A DNA stretch of 64,000 nt from Paramecium sonneborni (GCA_905182985.1 CAJJDN010000077.1:277569-341568); one strand, 5' to 3'; positions 47,301-58,725 are shown, numbered from the stretch's first letter. A program made the numbers and translations. Notes: a model not told the origin generated them from the letters alone.

Positions 47301-47529
47301 TATGCTATTCTATTGTGATATTTTAGGCTGGTGTTCTATAATTCTTATGTCTTTATTATTGCTCTTTTAAATAATCTTGGATATCAAACAATAGTTCATA
47401 CTTTGTCAAAAAAAGCTTCTCTTATTTCACAAGATTCTAAAGGAACTGTAAACTAAATTATAAAAAGCCTTAGAAAGCTTGAGTTCAAACCAAAGTCATA
47501 ATAAATCAAATGTTGTTTTATTTTATTGA
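44307..47529 (+). CDS. Cys-rich repeat ectodomain fused to a multi-pass membrane region
   Basis: A signal peptide (MLLIVVFHAYYLT) is followed by about 450 residues of furin/growth-factor-receptor-type Cys repeats (for example CLKCQYPCLQC, CVTCVSQQFYLISGICTQC) and two EQCDDGN-type motifs (YGEQCDNGN and FEQCDDGNDFNGDGC) like the DUF4215 Cys-rich repeat. The C-terminal half has about eight membrane segments, including FYIFGFICIVTFLTGTIEIV, LIILIVFAIFLYPLAKL and FCVLLLSLFITLIILMH. A 22-nt intron near the start restores the frame into the Cys repeats. About 1065 residues. This family is expanded in ciliates; function (surface receptor or adhesion) is inferred only from architecture. TGA 47527-47529. 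Confidence 0.8.
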
Positions 47530-47841
47530 AAATATAAAGATAATGACAATAATTCATATTTATATTTTTTAATTACGCAATCTATTATCATTATAAAGTA
47601 TTCTTTGCAATATACTATATTTTTGATGAAATTTCATTTCGAATTTTAATCTCTCAAAAATTTATCCTCAGTAATCAACAAGCTTAATAATTTAAGAAGC
47701 TAATTTATCTTTATTCTTTATATTAAATAATATAAAATATAATAAAATATTTAGAGAAGATTATGATAATTGAATATAAAAATCAAGAATGGGTGTTGTC
47801 TTTTATTAAGAGAATCAAGAATTATAGATATGTATGCTTAT
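47530..47841. other. Intergenic between convergent genes
   Basis: About 310 bp between the Cys-rich gene stop and the NDUFAF2-like gene stop. AT-rich; no open frame or RNA gene is supported. Confidence 0.4.
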
Positions 47842-48216
47842 TCAATGTTAAATTTCATTTTTTATTTGCATTCTATGCTTGATTGATTTTTTAAACTAAT
47901 TCATCATTTCCACACCCTATTTTTCATATTGATTTTAGTTTTAATATGCTTGTTATTATTTTTCTAATTCTTCTTTTTCTTCTTCATAATTATGGTTTAT
48001 CACTTCGATTTTAAATCCATTTATTCTATAATGGATCTAAAAATGATGCCATTTCATCAATTCTTTCACTCATTCTACAATTAGAATTTCCATTTTAATC
48101 CAAATATTTATAATATAGATTCCCATGTTGATTAGTCCAAAAAATTGTCTACCAAGTTTTTGAGCCTCAAAAACTCTTCGAAATTATTTTAGAGATGTCA
48201 TAATTTTATGAACCAT
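47842..48216 (-). CDS. NDUFAF2/NDUFA12-like complex I-related protein, frame disturbed twice
   Basis: From ATG 48216 the start (SLKQFRRVFEAQKLGRQFF) is followed in another frame by WTNQHGNLYYKYLDQNG and RMSERIDEMASFLDPLQNKW, then in a third frame by EEEKEELEKQQQAYQNQNQY and a basic helix. G-T/W-x-x-x-GN-x-YY, then R-x-x-x... P-x-x-x-W is the pattern of NDUFA12 and its relative NDUFAF2 (mimitin), which act in respiratory complex I. The two frame changes are near homopolymers (a run of six T and a TTTAAAA stretch) and no GTA...AG intron explains them. Either the gene is a recent pseudogene or the assembly has two indels. About 125 residues if repaired. TGA 47842-47844. Confidence 0.5.
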
Positions 48217-48277
48217 ATATATTATTTATTTTTATTAATCAATAGGCTGCATGCATTGATTGTTACATGTTGCTGAA

Positions 48278-48487
48278 TTAAGTTAATTCTGATTTATCAA
48301 CTTTAAGAAGAGCTTGAATTCTTTTTTCAAAGACACTAACAATTGCAATTGAAGCAACAAAAATTGCAACATCTAGAATTTGCTTCTTCCTCTTCTCTCT
48401 TTCTGCTTTATTAGTAGGGTAAATTGACTTTTTAAGTTTTTCCCATGTTGATCCGGAAGATGCACTTCTTGGTTTTCCAAAATTCAT
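48278..48487 (-). CDS. Small single-pass membrane protein, 69 residues
   Basis: A complete, intronless frame with no TAA/TAG needed. A polar N-terminus (MNFGKPRSASSGSTWEKL) and a strongly basic stretch (NKAEREKRKKQ) precede one membrane segment (ILDVAIFVASIAIVSVF) and a short charged tail. Size and layout recall small mitochondrial outer-membrane or tail-anchored proteins (TOM small subunits, for instance), but no family is recognised. Its start lies 38 bp from the divergent riboflavin kinase start, so the two probably share a promoter region. Confidence 0.6.
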   Translation of the reverse strand: MNFGKPRSASSGSTWEKLKKSIYPTNKAEREKRKKQILDVAIFVASIAIVSVFEKRIQALLKVDKSELT

Positions 48488-48525
48488 TTTATAATTTTAT
48501 TTATGGTATATTTTTTTTAATATAT

Positions 48526-49575
48526 ATGATCAGCAAATGCTATATAAATTGCGAAATCATTCTTGATTTCAATAGTCTACTTTTTTCGATACTGAAAAAG
48601 TAAAATCCTGATTTAAATTTAAGTAAAGTTATCTAATTATAGCAATCATAGGTTAGAATGATGTTTAAGAGAATCCAAAAAAATATTTAGAAACTCAAGA
48701 ATTGCTAGTTTAAAATTTAAGTATTATAAAGCCACAGATAGGAGCTATAGAAACATGTAAGAATCTTATAGAATTTGTTTAGTATAGTTTTTATAATCCT
48801 AAAATATTGAACCCATAATTTATTCTGAATATTCAGAATAACTGTAATAATACTTTCCATATCTGAAATGGCAAGAATCTACAGATTAAGATTAAGGTGC
48901 CCTATTTATAGATCCAAAATTAGATTATTGTGAATAGTTATTTCAAAAAGATCTGAAAGTAGTTTTGTTCAAGAATCATAAACTTAAAGACAAAGATTAT
49001 TGGAATTAATTATTATAAAATAAAAAAATTCCCTTTGTTGAATCTTGGGAAAGTTTTCCCTGGTAAGATTTTAAATTTCAGACTAAACCGATTTTCTCAG
49101 TAGAATAGTATAAAGTAAATGAATGTGAAAATGCAGCAACCTAATATTGGAATACATTTTTAAAGTTAAACCCAATAGAATTCACAAGTTAAATAATTCA
49201 TGGAAGAAATAGAGGAGGAACAATGCTTGGAATACCTACAGGTAATAATTTATGATAATAGTATAAGCAAATTTATAAATAAATGAGGAAATTTTAAACT
49301 TAACTAAAAATTTACTACCAGGAGTATATACAGGTATAACTTATCTTGATAATGTAAAATATGGTGGGGTTTTATCAATTGGATATAATCCTTATTTTTT
49401 AGATACACCTCTAACTATTGAAGTTTATCTTTATGGAGAGTTTTAAGAAGACTTTTATGGTGCCAATCTAAGATTAATTATAACACATTTCATGAGGCCT
49501 GAATCAGATTTTAGAACTTTTGGTATTCAATATGTATTAATTTAAAGATCATTTGATTAAAGCAATAAGTAATGA
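48526..49575 (+). CDS. Riboflavin kinase (flavokinase) with an N-terminal extension
   Basis: The enzyme phosphorylates riboflavin to FMN. The C-terminal 130 residues carry the family signatures: GRNRGGTMLGIPTANL (nucleotide/flavin binding, with the PTAN motif), LLPGVYTGI, GGVLSIGYNPYF, TIEVYLY and FYGANLRLIITHFMRPE. The N-terminal ~190 residues (including GAIETCKNLIEFVQYSFYNP and WNQLLQNKKIPFVESWESF) are not the FAD synthetase or HAD phosphatase seen in bacterial and plant fusions, at least not recognisably. Three introns are needed: 20 nt (TAG), 32 nt (AAG) and 26 nt (AAG), the last just inside the PTAN motif. About 320 residues; TGA 49573-49575. Essential housekeeping function. Confidence 0.85.
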
Positions 49576-49822
49576 TAAAATAATTGGGAGAAAACTTGTT
49601 TGTTGATAAATTTTTATATATTAAATTGATATTGAATTTTTATTTTATTTTTCATTTTATGCCCATCAACCTGATAATCTAAATACTTTTAAAAAGTTTC
49701 AGATTCTGAACTATTCTTAATGGAATTGTTTATTCAGTGTATTCTTCAAAAATCTCAATAAGATAATTTTTTATTTCAATAAGACAAAGTTCTTGTATAT
49801 TAATTTCTAATATTCATAATAA
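49576..49822. other. Short region with a possible minus-strand gene fragment
   Basis: On the minus strand, frames reading CLIEIKNYLIEIFEEYTEQT and SSESETFQKYLDYQVDGHKM look protein-like, and an ATG at 49839 (MFEADIYYEYQ) overlaps the start of the next + strand gene. I could not join these into one model, and the overlap makes a separate gene doubtful. Nothing else is seen here. Confidence 0.25.
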
Positions 49823-50415
49823 ATGTCTGCTTCAAACATTGTTACTTATGATTTTAAAGCTAATATCTACTTTAAGGAGATTTTGATGCAATTCTTTTAT
49901 TTTTGGAATAAAGAGGAAGTAAAATAAAATATAGTCAGTCATTTCTTGAATTTTAAATCTTGAAATCATTAAATAAATAGATTTATAATTTAAAATATTC
50001 CAACCTAAACTTATAAAATAATTTGCCTCTGCTAAATAGCCTTGTAGGTTTAGTATAAAAATTAATTAATATTTGTAACTTTAGAAGACAATTATAAATT
50101 TTTAATAATTTTATTGGTAATTAAGCTAAGATTTAATAAAATCTCAAAGATTGATAACTATTAATGAAAAAAAAAATAATCAACTTTCAATAAACAAAGA
50201 AACTTTCAAAAAATTGTCTGAACTTAAATTTGCTCAGAAACTTGAAGAAACAATTAGTAAAATTAAATTGAAATGCATGAATAAAATAAAAAGTCTTTTA
50301 GTATTGTTCTGGAATATAAAAGTATAGAGGCTGGAATAATGTAGCTAATGAAATAAGAGAAAAAGCTGTAGCAGTAAATTGGCTAGATAAAATTAACTTA
50401 ATTAATAAAATTTGA
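49823..50415 (+). CDS. Small uncharacterised protein, about 175 residues, three introns
   Basis: ATG 49823 gives MSASNIVTYDFKANIYFKEI and WNKEE; removing a 20-nt (CAG), a 32-nt (TAG) and a 22-nt (AAG) intron joins this to FLEFQILKSLNKQIYNLKYS, INFQQFYWQLSQDLIKSQRL, LSELKFAQKLEETISKIKLK and finally YRGWNNVANEIREKAVAVNW, ending at TGA 50413-50415. Mostly helical and basic, no membrane segment. It lies between riboflavin kinase and the V-ATPase gene on the same strand. No family is recognised; the intron joins are plausible but unproven. Confidence 0.5.
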
Positions 50416-50647
50416 TTTTAACCGAAATTGAATTAATCGAACCAATTAAATAGCTTGTGAAAAGGGATTTGCTTTGCTATGATAATGTATTTGTCTTTTA
50501 TAGTATTTAAGACTAATAATTAGTACCTATTTCTATCTTTATATAATACAAAACTTAAAAATAAATAATAATTTATATTTAAATAGTTGAGTTGGTAATA
50601 TTAAACTAGAATCAACAAATGAATTAATAAAGTTTATTTTAATTAAA

Positions 50648-53111
50648 ATGTTTAGAGCAACCGAAATACATCTTTATAAATTATATGTTTCAAGAGAATA
50701 AGCTTTTCAACTTCTCACTAAAATTGGGCATATGAAATGTGTTAATTTAGTCAATTGTTCAAATAGTGCATTTCATGAGCATGACTATTACAAGCAATTA
50801 AAAATATGCGATGATATTTATAATAAAATTAGTGAGATAAAAAATCTCTTGCAGTTATATAATAAATAGATAAATTATTGTCCTAATTATGAACAATTCA
50901 TATAATATATTACAATTACTGAAGATTAAGCGATCAAAATTGAATAAGAACTAGCACATAAATTGCAATTTATTTCAAGTCAATAGACAAATTTGCAATA
51001 GATTATTGAATAAAGAAATATATGTGAAGAAAAGATGTAAATATAATATTTAATTTAAGTGCAGTAATATAATATTGCAAAGACTTCATATACAAATTCT
51101 CAGGAATTTAATTAGGATATATTGTTGGATGCATTAATTCTATTGATTCTTTGAAATTTAATCGTATAGTTTTTAGAGTAACAAAGGAAAATGGAATTAT
51201 AAAATTTAAGAATTTAAATAATAATTCAAGGACTATTTTTACGTTGGTATTTGCTGTAGGTAAGTATGAAAATTTGAAAAACAAATTACTAAAAATATGT
51301 GAAGTATTAATAAATTAATTGATTTAGGCTTTTAATGTATCTGTATATTAATTACCTGAAGAAATTAATTTAGAAAATGAAATCTCTGAATTACAGAATA
51401 AATTACTTAATCTAGAGATTGTTATCTAAAAAACGAAGTATGAAATAGATTAACAGTTGGATTATTTTTCTGACATTTAAGCTAGAATCCCATTGGAGTT
51501 GGATTAGGTATATGATTTTGGTTACTGTTCATACATTTGCCAGTTAAAAATTATTTTAGATATGATTAGTACCACTTATTATCATCTAACATTTTTTGAA
51601 GGAAAATCTCAATTTTTGATTGGTTAAATATGGTGTTAGTAAAGTGATATAGAAGAATTAAAATAATTTGGGTTTCAAATTGAAATTATGCGAGATATCA
51701 ATGAAAATATGTATGAACCACCTAGTTTATTAAAAACAAATTAATTTACTTATATCTTTTAAGAATTAGTAAACACTTATGGGATTCCAAGATATGATGA
51801 AATAAACCCTGGACTTTTCACAATAATTTCATTTCCATTTTTATTTGGTATGATGTTTGGGGATATTGGACATGGAGTAAAATATTGTCTATATAAAGAT
51901 ACTCTTAACACTTTTTGGTTTCTATTTATTGATCTTTGGTTAAAGAATCATAAAAAGAATTAAATTATAAAACAGCAGTGAATATCTTGCTTATTCAGAC
52001 TTTTAGAGTTTATATCAATGCAGATATTTGATAATATTAATGGGTCTTTTTGCTACTTATTGTGGTTTTATATATAATGACTTTTTTTCGATATCTTTAG
52101 AATACAAATTAGAAAAGTTTTAATTAGGTTTTGATGGAAAATGGAGTATGTCTGAATTCCATCTAACAGTAATGAATTCTTTCAAAATGAAAACTGCAAT
52201 AATCGTTGGAGTTACTTAAATGGTTTTTGGAATCTTACTGAAAGGTTAGAATTGCTTATATTAGAGAAGATTTGTTGATTTTTTCTTTAGCTTCTTACCT
52301 GAATTAGCATTTATGCTCTCAACTTTTGGATATATGTCTTTTTTAATAATTATTAAATGGCTTACTGATTATAGTAATAATATGGAACCACCATCAATTA
52401 TTACAACTTTACTAAATATGGTCTTTAAACTTGGCGGTATTAATGGACCTGAAATGTATCCTCATTAAGTTTACGTTTAAACTATTTTAATTAAAGTAGC
52501 CATCTGCTCTCCAATAATTATGTTGCTTAAGCCTGAGGCTATTCGTATCTAAAGGGCGTATTTTAATTAAAGAAATTAATAAATTGTTTATGATGAATTA
52601 ATAGAACAGTAAAATCATTAAGTAGAATAAAATCAACAAAAAAATCAACTATTTGGCTAATTAATAGAAAATAGAAAAATTATAGAGGATAAACATTTCG
52701 ATTTTTCAGAGATTTATATTGAAAGTTTAATCTAATGTATTGAATTTATTTTAGGAGCTGTGTCTAATACAGCCTCATATTTGAGATTGTGGGCACTTAG
52801 TTTGGCACATTCTCAACTATCTGAAGTATTTTTTAATTCTATAAATATATTAGGTCTTCTTCAAAATGTCACTAGAACCATAATTGTGTAATGGATCAAT
52901 TTTCGGGATTTGTTTTACTTTTATGATTTATGCCTTAGCAACTTTTGGAGTTTTGATGTGTATGGACACTTTAGAATGTTTTTTACATTCTTTAAGATTA
53001 CATTGGGTAGAATTTTAGAGCAAATTTTATAAAGGAGATGGCTATAGGTTCTAAAAATTTAATTATCTTTATTTTTTAGATTAGAAATTTTAATTTAGTA
53101 CAAGAATGTGA
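50648..53111 (+). CDS. V-type H+-ATPase subunit a (V0 sector)
   Basis: The membrane subunit through which protons cross in the vacuolar ATPase. ATG 50648 starts [20 protein letters not shown]; the cytosolic half includes LGYIVGCIN and [14 protein letters not shown]. The membrane half begins [31 protein letters not shown], then [28 protein letters not shown] and the hallmark [20 protein letters not shown] (about 52755-52815), which contains the essential Arg. It ends [26 protein letters not shown]. Introns of 23 (AAG), 24 and 22 nt are clear. One join near 52854-52875 needs a 22-nt intron with a GTC donor (or a frameshift). About 790 residues. Paramecium is known to have many subunit a paralogues that give location specificity; which one this is cannot be told. 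Confidence 0.9.
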
Positions 53112-53474
53112 TTGAAATAATATCTTAAATCAAATAAAAATCTCTATTAATATTATTAAAAATCACAATTATTTATATTCATAAATTTCTTTAATTTTTT
53201 AATAGCAAAAAATTTATAATGAGCAGTTTAAGCCTTAAAATGAAAAATATTTTGCAAATAAATATTGCTATATAAATTAGAATTAATTGGCCTAAAGAAA
53301 TGTTTGCTCAAAACTGATTAATTAATTTACTATGTTGATTCTTTTAGATAGATTAATTCCAAAATCAATTAAAAATAAAAAAAATATTCCTACTACTAGT
53401 TTATAAATTAATTTTAACAAAATTATTAAGTATATGTATAAAAAATCAATTTATAATAACGTATTATTAAAATG
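53112..53474. other. Intergenic, no gene seen
   Basis: About 360 bp of AT-rich sequence following the V-ATPase stop. No supported frame or RNA. Some of it may belong to the 5' end of the next, unresolved gene. Confidence 0.4.
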
Positions 53475-54057
53475 ATGAGATTTCATCTTTAGATATTTAT
53501 TTTTTATAAGATTGATCCGAAAATATTGAAAAAGAAACAATTACTTAAATAGGTTTTATTAATAAAGTTAATGAACTCTCGAAAGTTTATTTACTATGTC
53601 AGCTATTAAGTGTAGATTAAAAAATTTAAGTTATAGGTTAAATTAATAAATATTATGTAGAGGATTTGATCAAGTAAATCATGTCTTATAGAGTAATTTC
53701 TGATATAATTCGGTATGAAATTGAGAGGCTATTGAATATTTATTTAAAAAGTTCGATTATTATAAAATAAAGATAAAGTTTATAGTCTAAGAAGTTTGAG
53801 TTAACAATGATAATAGAAATGCAGCTACATTAAAATAATTTAGCATATAAAAGTAATTTTAATGTGGTAAATCATCTTGGAATTGAGAATGCTATATTGT
53901 TTTGGATTTTGTATCGACCATATATAAATGAAAATAAAATATTTGATATTATTTCTTAAAGTATTTAGTAGTATGGTTTTTATTTTAATGAGTAATAAAA
54001 CAATGAATTTACTAGAAGATCTAGCAAAATAGCAAAGATAAGTTAAATCTAAATGAA
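53475..54057 (+). CDS. Probable gene of unknown function, ends unresolved
   Basis: A long TGA-free frame with coding-like wording runs from about 53515 to past 54050: for example GFINKVNELSKVYLLCQLLS, VEDLIKQIMSYRVISDIIRY, and NHLGIENAILFWILYRPYIN. An upstream stretch in the same frame (NDEISSLDIYFLQD) is separated by one TGA. At the 3' end another frame reads MNLLEDLAKQQRQVKSK with TGA at about 54055. The start codon and last intron could not be fixed; it must end before the WD40 gene (ATG 54109 in this copy). It is partly repeated at 54972-55393 by the assembly overlap. No family is recognised. Confidence 0.35.
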
Positions 54058-56306
54058 AATTAGTACAGTGATAAAAGGAAATGAGATTATAAAATTAATT
54101 GAAAACAAATGTAGTCTTTTGAAGCAAAATTAGCTAATTTAAATTGCAGTATACATGGTTTAGAGATATTATATGTAAATATTGGTTAGAATGGAACAAA
54201 TAAGAGAGCACTATGTAAATAGTGTAGATGCAATGATATATAATTACATAGAAATTATCTTAATGAGGTGGTTTAGGATTATTTTGAGAAAAGAAGGAAG
54301 GAAGCTATAAAGTTAATATAAAAATTATAGTTTGAATTCAATAGAAAATATGAATAAATTTAGGGGCTACTAGAAAAGATAAAGGAGATGTTTGATAGTA
54401 AGATAAAAGAGTTTTCAGAGAAAGAATTTTTGAATGATTTTTAAGAGAAATATTTTGGCTGGGGTATGTTGAGTTTAAAAGATGTAGAAGATTTAGGAAT
54501 GATGTTATCAAAGGATGTTGAATTTTAGGATGATTAAGTAACAATAAAGGAAATAGATTTTAAGAGTAATGATTTAGAGGAATGTGTTGAAGTATTGTAA
54601 ATAGTTTTAGGTGAGTTAGAGGAGTTAAATATAAATTAAGAGAAGTTAGTAAAATTGGATATAAGTTTACCAAAATATGAGAGGGAAATATCTCAATTAG
54701 ATTTATCAAAGGATGAGGATATGGTTGGAGTAGTGACTTTGAATTAGGATGTAGATATTTGGAATTTATAGACAATGAAGAAAACTGTATTGAAAGGACA
54801 TGATGATATAATAAATGCAATAATATTCAGTAGATTTAGCAATAGTTTAATAACAGGAGGAAGAGAGGGAACAATAAAAGTTTGGAAATGTGAAGGGAAA
54901 TGGATAATTCATGATATTTTAATAGGACATGATGATTGGATAACAGCATTAGCTATAGGGAATTAAGATTNGGTTAAATTAATAAATATTATGTAGAGGA
55001 TTTGATCAAGTAAATCATGTCTTATAGAGTAATTTCTGATATAATTCGGTATGAAATTGAGAGGCTATTGAATATTTATTTAAAAAGTTCGATTATTATA
55101 AAATAAAGATAAAGTTTATAGTCTAAGAAGTTTGAGTTAACAATGATAATAGAAATGCAGCTACATTAAAATAATTTAGCATATAAAAGTAATTTTAATG
55201 TGGTAAATCATCTTGGAATTGAGAATGCTATATTGTTTTGGATTTTGTATCGACCATATATAAATGAAAATAAAATATTTGATATTATTTCTTAAAGTAT
55301 TTAGTAGTATGGTTTTTATTTTAATGAGTAATAAAACAATGAATTTACTAGAAGATCTAGCAAAATAGCAAAGATAAGTTAAATCTAAATGAAAATTAGT
55401 ACAGTGATAAAAGGAAATGAGATTATAAAATTAATTGAAAACAAATGTAGTCTTTTGAAGCAAAATTAGCTAATTTAAATTGCAGTATACATGGTTTAGA
55501 GATATTATATGTAAATATTGGTTAGAATGGAACAAATAAGAGAGCACTATGTAAATAGTGTAGATGCAATGATATATAATTACATAGAAATTATCTTAAT
55601 GAGGTGGTTTAGGATTATTTTGAGAAAAGAAGGAAGGAAGCTATAAAGTTAATATAAAAATTATAGTTTGAATTCAATAGAAAATATGAATAAATTTAGG
55701 GGCTACTAGAAAAGATAAAGGAGATGTTTGATAGTAAGATAAAAGAGTTTTCAGAGAAAGAATTTTTGAATGATTTTTAAGAGAAATATTTTGGCTGGGG
55801 TATGTTGAGTTTAAAAGATGTAGAAGATTTAGGAATGATGTTATCAAAGGATGTTGAATTTTAGGATGATTAAGTAACAATAAAGGAAATAGATTTTAAG
55901 AGTAATGATTTAGAGGAATGTGTTGAAGTATTGTAAATAGTTTTAGGTGAGTTAGAGGAGTTAAATATAAATTAAGAGAAGTTAGTAAAATTGGATATAA
56001 GTTTACCAAAATATGAGAGGGAAATATCTCAATTAGATTTATCAAAGGATGAGGATATGGTTGGAGTAGTGACTTTGAATTAGGATGTAGATATTTGGAA
56101 TTTATAGACAATGAAGAAAACTGTATTGAAAGGACATGATGATATAATAAATGCAATAATATTCAGTAGATTTAGCAATAGTTTAATAACAGGAGGAAGA
56201 GAGGGAACAATAAAAGTTTGGAAATGTGAAGGGAAATGGATAATTCATGATATTTTAATAGGACATGATGATTGGATAACAGCATTAGCTATAGGGAATT
56301 AAGATT
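53636..56306. repeat. Assembly duplication 3: 1335-bp direct repeat around a single N
   Basis: The block 53636-54970 recurs as 54972-56306, apparently identical, separated by the N at 54971. It carries the 3' half of the unresolved gene and the first 287 codons of the WD40 gene (54109-54970 is a truncated copy). The small contig 54972-57802 thus overlaps its neighbours at both ends. Merging removes 1335 bp plus the N. Confidence 0.85.
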
Positions 56307-56887
56307 AATTAATTGCATCAGCAAGTAATTAGGAAATATTGATTTGGCAATATAAGTCAGATCATTATATAAAAGTTTAGAAGTTATAAGGACATAGTGA
56401 TTCTATTTATTCATTAGGATTTCTTTGTTCTTGGAAATATCTAATATCAGGGAGTTATGATAAAACTGTAAGATTATGGGATAGTAAGGAAGGATAATGG
56501 AATTTTAAGTAGTAATTTTATTACCATTCAGATAAAGTATAATCCATAGCATGTTCTAATAATACTGTATTCGGTTCATGTAGTTGGGATTAATCAATTA
56601 GATTGTATGATTAAATGACAGATGATACTTATGATTGCATATAAGTTTTGTATGGTCATTAAGGAAAGGTGTATTAAATATAATTTAATCATGATTCTAA
56701 GATTTTATATTCTTGTAGTCATGATAATACAATCAAAATATGGAGTCAATTATAAACTAATTTTTGGGAATGTTTTTACGAAATAAAATAGGATTTTCAT
56801 ATAAAGTTTATAGGAGTCAGAAAAAATCGTTTGATTTCATCAAATTATTATGAGATTTATGTTTATAAATAAGAATAAATAAATTGA
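55445..56887 (+). CDS. WD40-repeat protein with N-terminal B-box-like zinc motif and coiled coil
   Basis: One uninterrupted 480-residue frame. The N-terminus has a Cys/His cluster like a B-box (LNCSIHGLEI, ALCKQCRCNDIQLHRNY), then a coiled coil (QDYFEKRRKEAIKLIQKLQF, LLEKIKEMFDSKIKEF) and an acidic linker. The C-terminal half has about six or seven WD repeats: LKGHDDIINAIIF, ITGGREGTIKVW, LIGHDDWITALAIG, GHSDSIYSLGF, SGSYDKTVRLWD, GSCSWDQSIRLYD, YGHQGKVYQIQF and CSHDNTIKIW. It probably forms a propeller scaffold. This B-box/coiled-coil/WD40 layout is common in Paramecium; there is no RING, so ligase function is not claimed. Truncated assembly copies are at 54109-54970 and 57804-58119. Confidence 0.82.
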
Positions 56888-56896
56888 TTAAATATA

Positions 56897-57347
56897 ATGT
56901 AGGGACTTCTTAAGACAGCAGCTGAAGAAATGCTTTCTAAAGCAATTCGAACTTATACATTTAATGATTTGATTGTTACAGGTAGACACCCATACAAAAG
57001 TTTACCTGAAATGCTTGCTTAATATCCAAATAATGGTGTAGGATTCAAAGTATGGAGGAAAACATGGCCAGAGAATAAGTATATTATTATTACTGAAGCA
57101 CATTTTAAAGTAAGATATTACATTAATAAATTAGGGATTAAGAAATGGCAAATTTTTTGGTATCTAATATTACAATGGCAGACCTCTTACTCCATAACCA
57201 ATAAAAATTAGAAATTGTAGTAAGAGAGGAACCTGGAAATATGACACTAATAATACTTCAGGAGTATCTACAAATGGTGTCTACTTTAGTGCAGAGGATT
57301 TGAAAGAGTTTTAAAAATTACATCAAAATAATGAAATATAAGAATGA
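56897..57347 (+). CDS. Mitochondrial small ribosomal subunit protein mS34-like
   Basis: About 140 residues. After removal of a 25-nt intron the frame reads MQGLLKTAAEEMLSKAIRTY, LPEMLAQYPNNGVGFKVWRK, TWPENKYIIITEAHF, NGKFFGIQYYNGRPLTPQPI, KIRNCSKRGTWKYD, and ends with TGA 57345-57347. L-x-x-x-L..GVG-x-x-V-x-R-x-x-W, then a TEAHF/TKVR-like strand and G-K-x-x-G-x-x-x-x-G resembles mS34 (MRPS34). The basic, compact character fits a ribosomal protein. An identical copy at 58129-58579 is attributed to the unmerged overlap. The start lies 9 bp after the WD40 stop, on the same strand. Confidence 0.5.
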
Positions 57348-57802
57348 TGTTACATTTGTTACATAATATTGATCAATAAAATTAATATACACATTCTCAA
57401 TAACTTTTCATATGAACAATAATCACCATTATTAAAATATTATATTTTAATTTAAATTAATATAAGAGATTGTCAACTTAATTTCATTTCAAATCACTAA
57501 CATTTTAAATCACTAACTCTTCTTGAATGTGTTCTTGTTGTAGTATTCTTATTAACCTTAGTATCCAAACTTATTACAGAATATTTTGGCAAAATTTAAG
57601 TAATCATACTTTTTATAGGTGATATACCAAATATTCTACTTGAATTTGTTGAATTAAACATTCTTGTTGAAATTGGAGGAATTTACTCATTTATTCTTTC
57701 ATTTCGATGACCATGATTAGCTATTTTTCTTAATATTTCTCTCCTTGTAGTCTTTTATTAAATAAAATAATACAATTAAACGTTCCTTTAATATTTCAGG
57801 TC
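57348..57802 (-). other. Truncated assembly copy of the 58726-60251 gene plus spacer
   Basis: 57494-57802 repeats the 3' end (last ~95 codons, stop at 57494-57496) of the minus-strand gene that is complete at 58726-60251. 57348-57493 repeats the convergent spacer between the mS34-like gene and this gene. Confidence 0.75.
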
Positions 57803-58128
57803 NCGGTTCATGTAGTTGGGATTAATCAATTAGATTGTATGATTAAATGACAGATGATACTTATGATTGCATATAAGTTTTGTATGGTCATTAAGGAAAG
57901 GTGTATTAAATATAATTTAATCATGATTCTAAGATTTTATATTCTTGTAGTCATGATAATACAATCAAAATATGGAGTCAATTATAAACTAATTTTTGGG
58001 AATGTTTTTACGAAATAAAATAGGATTTTCATATAAAGTTTATAGGAGTCAGAAAAAATCGTTTGATTTCATCAAATTATTATGAGATTTATGTTTATAA
58101 ATAAGAATAAATAAATTGATTAAATATA

Positions 58129-58579
58129 ATGTAGGGACTTCTTAAGACAGCAGCTGAAGAAATGCTTTCTAAAGCAATTCGAACTTATACATTTAATGAT
58201 TTGATTGTTACAGGTAGACACCCATACAAAAGTTTACCTGAAATGCTTGCTTAATATCCAAATAATGGTGTAGGATTCAAAGTATGGAGGAAAACATGGC
58301 CAGAGAATAAGTATATTATTATTACTGAAGCACATTTTAAAGTAAGATATTACATTAATAAATTAGGGATTAAGAAATGGCAAATTTTTTGGTATCTAAT
58401 ATTACAATGGCAGACCTCTTACTCCATAACCAATAAAAATTAGAAATTGTAGTAAGAGAGGAACCTGGAAATATGACACTAATAATACTTCAGGAGTATC
58501 TACAAATGGTGTCTACTTTAGTGCAGAGGATTTGAAAGAGTTTTAAAAATTACATCAAAATAATGAAATATAAGAATGA
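58129..58579 (+). other. Assembly copy of the mS34-like gene
   Basis: Complete repeat of 56897-57347 within duplication 4. It should be merged unless independent data show two loci. Confidence 0.8.
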
Positions 58580-58725
58580 TGTTACATTTGTTACATAATA
58601 TTGATCAATAAAATTAATATACACATTCTCAATAACTTTTCATATGAACAATAATCACCATTATTAAAATATTATATTTTAATTTAAATTAATATAAGAG
58701 ATTGTCAACTTAATTTCATTTCAAA

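Noticed and set aside
54338..54820. Minus-strand open frames in the WD40 region, present twice
   Set aside because: They are shadows of the coiled-coil part of the WD40 gene, and the doubling comes from assembly duplication 3.
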